Source: Bdellovibrio sp. UBA4095 | Lineage (GTDB): Bacteria > Bdellovibrionota > Bdellovibrionia > Bdellovibrionales > Bdellovibrionaceae | Assembly (NCBI GenBank): GCA_002381805.1 | Contig: DFXZ01000014.1 | Coordinates: 210,943-274,942, forward strand | Length of the DNA stretch: 64,000 nucleotides | Reading direction: 5' to 3' | In this document: one piece after another, positions 63,682-64,000 of the stretch | How positions within the stretch are numbered: position 1 is the stretch's first letter | Layout of the letters: every line of letters starts with the position of its first letter | Program-made: the position numbers and the translations under genes | Notes under the pieces: model-generated | Databases searched by the model: none | Told to the model about the DNA's origin: nothing | The model's input: only the letters and a program-made list of their open reading frames with translations

Positions 63682-64000
63682 GCTTATTCTTGTGGTTGAG
63701 GACGAACCCGATTTACAGAGGCTGCTCAAGTTGTTCCTTGAACGCTCTGGCTATGCCGTCACAACGGCCGACAATGGCCTTATCGCTTTGGAAAAGTTAA
63801 GTCATACAGTTCCCGACTTGGTAATAACCGACATAATGATGCCCGAAATGAATGGAATCGAACTGATAAGAGAAATGAAGAAGAATGATGATTGGGCGAA
63901 CATTCCGGTAGTCGTGACCTCAGCTATGATTGCAGAACCAGAAATAACCGTCCTGTCAGACAAATATTTAAATAAACCAGTAGCGATCTCCACACTGAGG
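63662..64000 (+). CDS. Response regulator, truncated by the window end
   Basis: At least 113 residues, ATG overlapping the KaiC-like gene. The receiver domain has VVEDEPDLQRL and the phospho-acceptor Asp in VITDIMMPEMNG, with VVVTSAM and KYLNKPVA after it. It is linked to the KaiC-like ATPase. Any output domain lies outside the window. Confidence 0.88.
   Translation, partial: MAHQASKLILVVEDEPDLQRLLKLFLERSGYAVTTADNGLIALEKLSHTVPDLVITDIMMPEMNGIELIREMKKNDDWANIPVVVTSAMIAEPEITVLSDKYLNKPVAISTLR

Overview
This window looks like a Bdellovibrio-type predatory bacterium (inference). The grounds are many secreted lipoproteins and proteases, a moderate GC content, frequent TTG/GTG starts, and an AT-rich integrated element next to chromosomal copper, chemotaxis and envelope genes. 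No marker gene proves the genus.

1-31.2 kb is an integrative and conjugative element (ICE). It begins at the 3' half of a tRNA-Pro(TGG) gene. A large serine recombinase faces out through that tRNA, and a 14-bp piece of the T-arm recurs near 31.23 kb, which gives a candidate right end. Inside the element, leftward, are: small regulators (XRE), an oriT-like region with two large inverted repeats, a PD-(D/E)xK-type (MOBC-like) relaxase, a coupling protein, and a compact type IV secretion operon (VirB10, B9, B8, B6, B5, B4, B3, B2-like, no VirB11).

The most interesting region is rightward, 13.7-19.2 kb. A canonical sigma-54 promoter precedes an overlapping operon encoding a YcaO enzyme, a 94-residue secreted peptide, an orphan oligopeptide-binding protein, a membrane histidine kinase and an NtrC-type sigma-54 activator. 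This reads as a self-amplifying modified-peptide signalling circuit placed head to head with the transfer operon. It could control conjugation, but that is inference.

Element cargo follows. There is a CzcCBA-type metal efflux set with a shortened adaptor, its ArsR repressor with a 28-bp operator, a Cys-rich periplasmic protein and an HMA-CDF transporter. Next comes an ImmA/IrrE peptidase with a sigma-like protein and two unknown proteins. Last is a TIR / caspase-like / TIR operon resembling Thoeris anti-phage immunity. A recombinase remnant and a 54-residue membrane peptide close the element.

31.2-64 kb is chromosomal. It holds a Cys-repeat secreted protein, an ArsR-controlled membrane protein with two matching operators, lipoproteins, a DUF6178/TetR pair, and a copper module. 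The copper module has a multicopper oxidase fused to an outer-membrane barrel, divergent from a Cu P-type ATPase, with two MerR/CueR-type 19-bp-spaced promoters. Further on are a large SUMF1-domain lipoprotein, a WD40 protein, a CZB chemoreceptor whose start lies in a hairpin, an ArsR-rhodanese with a CcdA-thioredoxin, a sigma-54-driven secreted Gly-rich protein, an M15-like lipoprotein, a trypsin-like protease, a phosphoribosyltransferase, and a KaiC-like ATPase with a response regulator cut by the window end.
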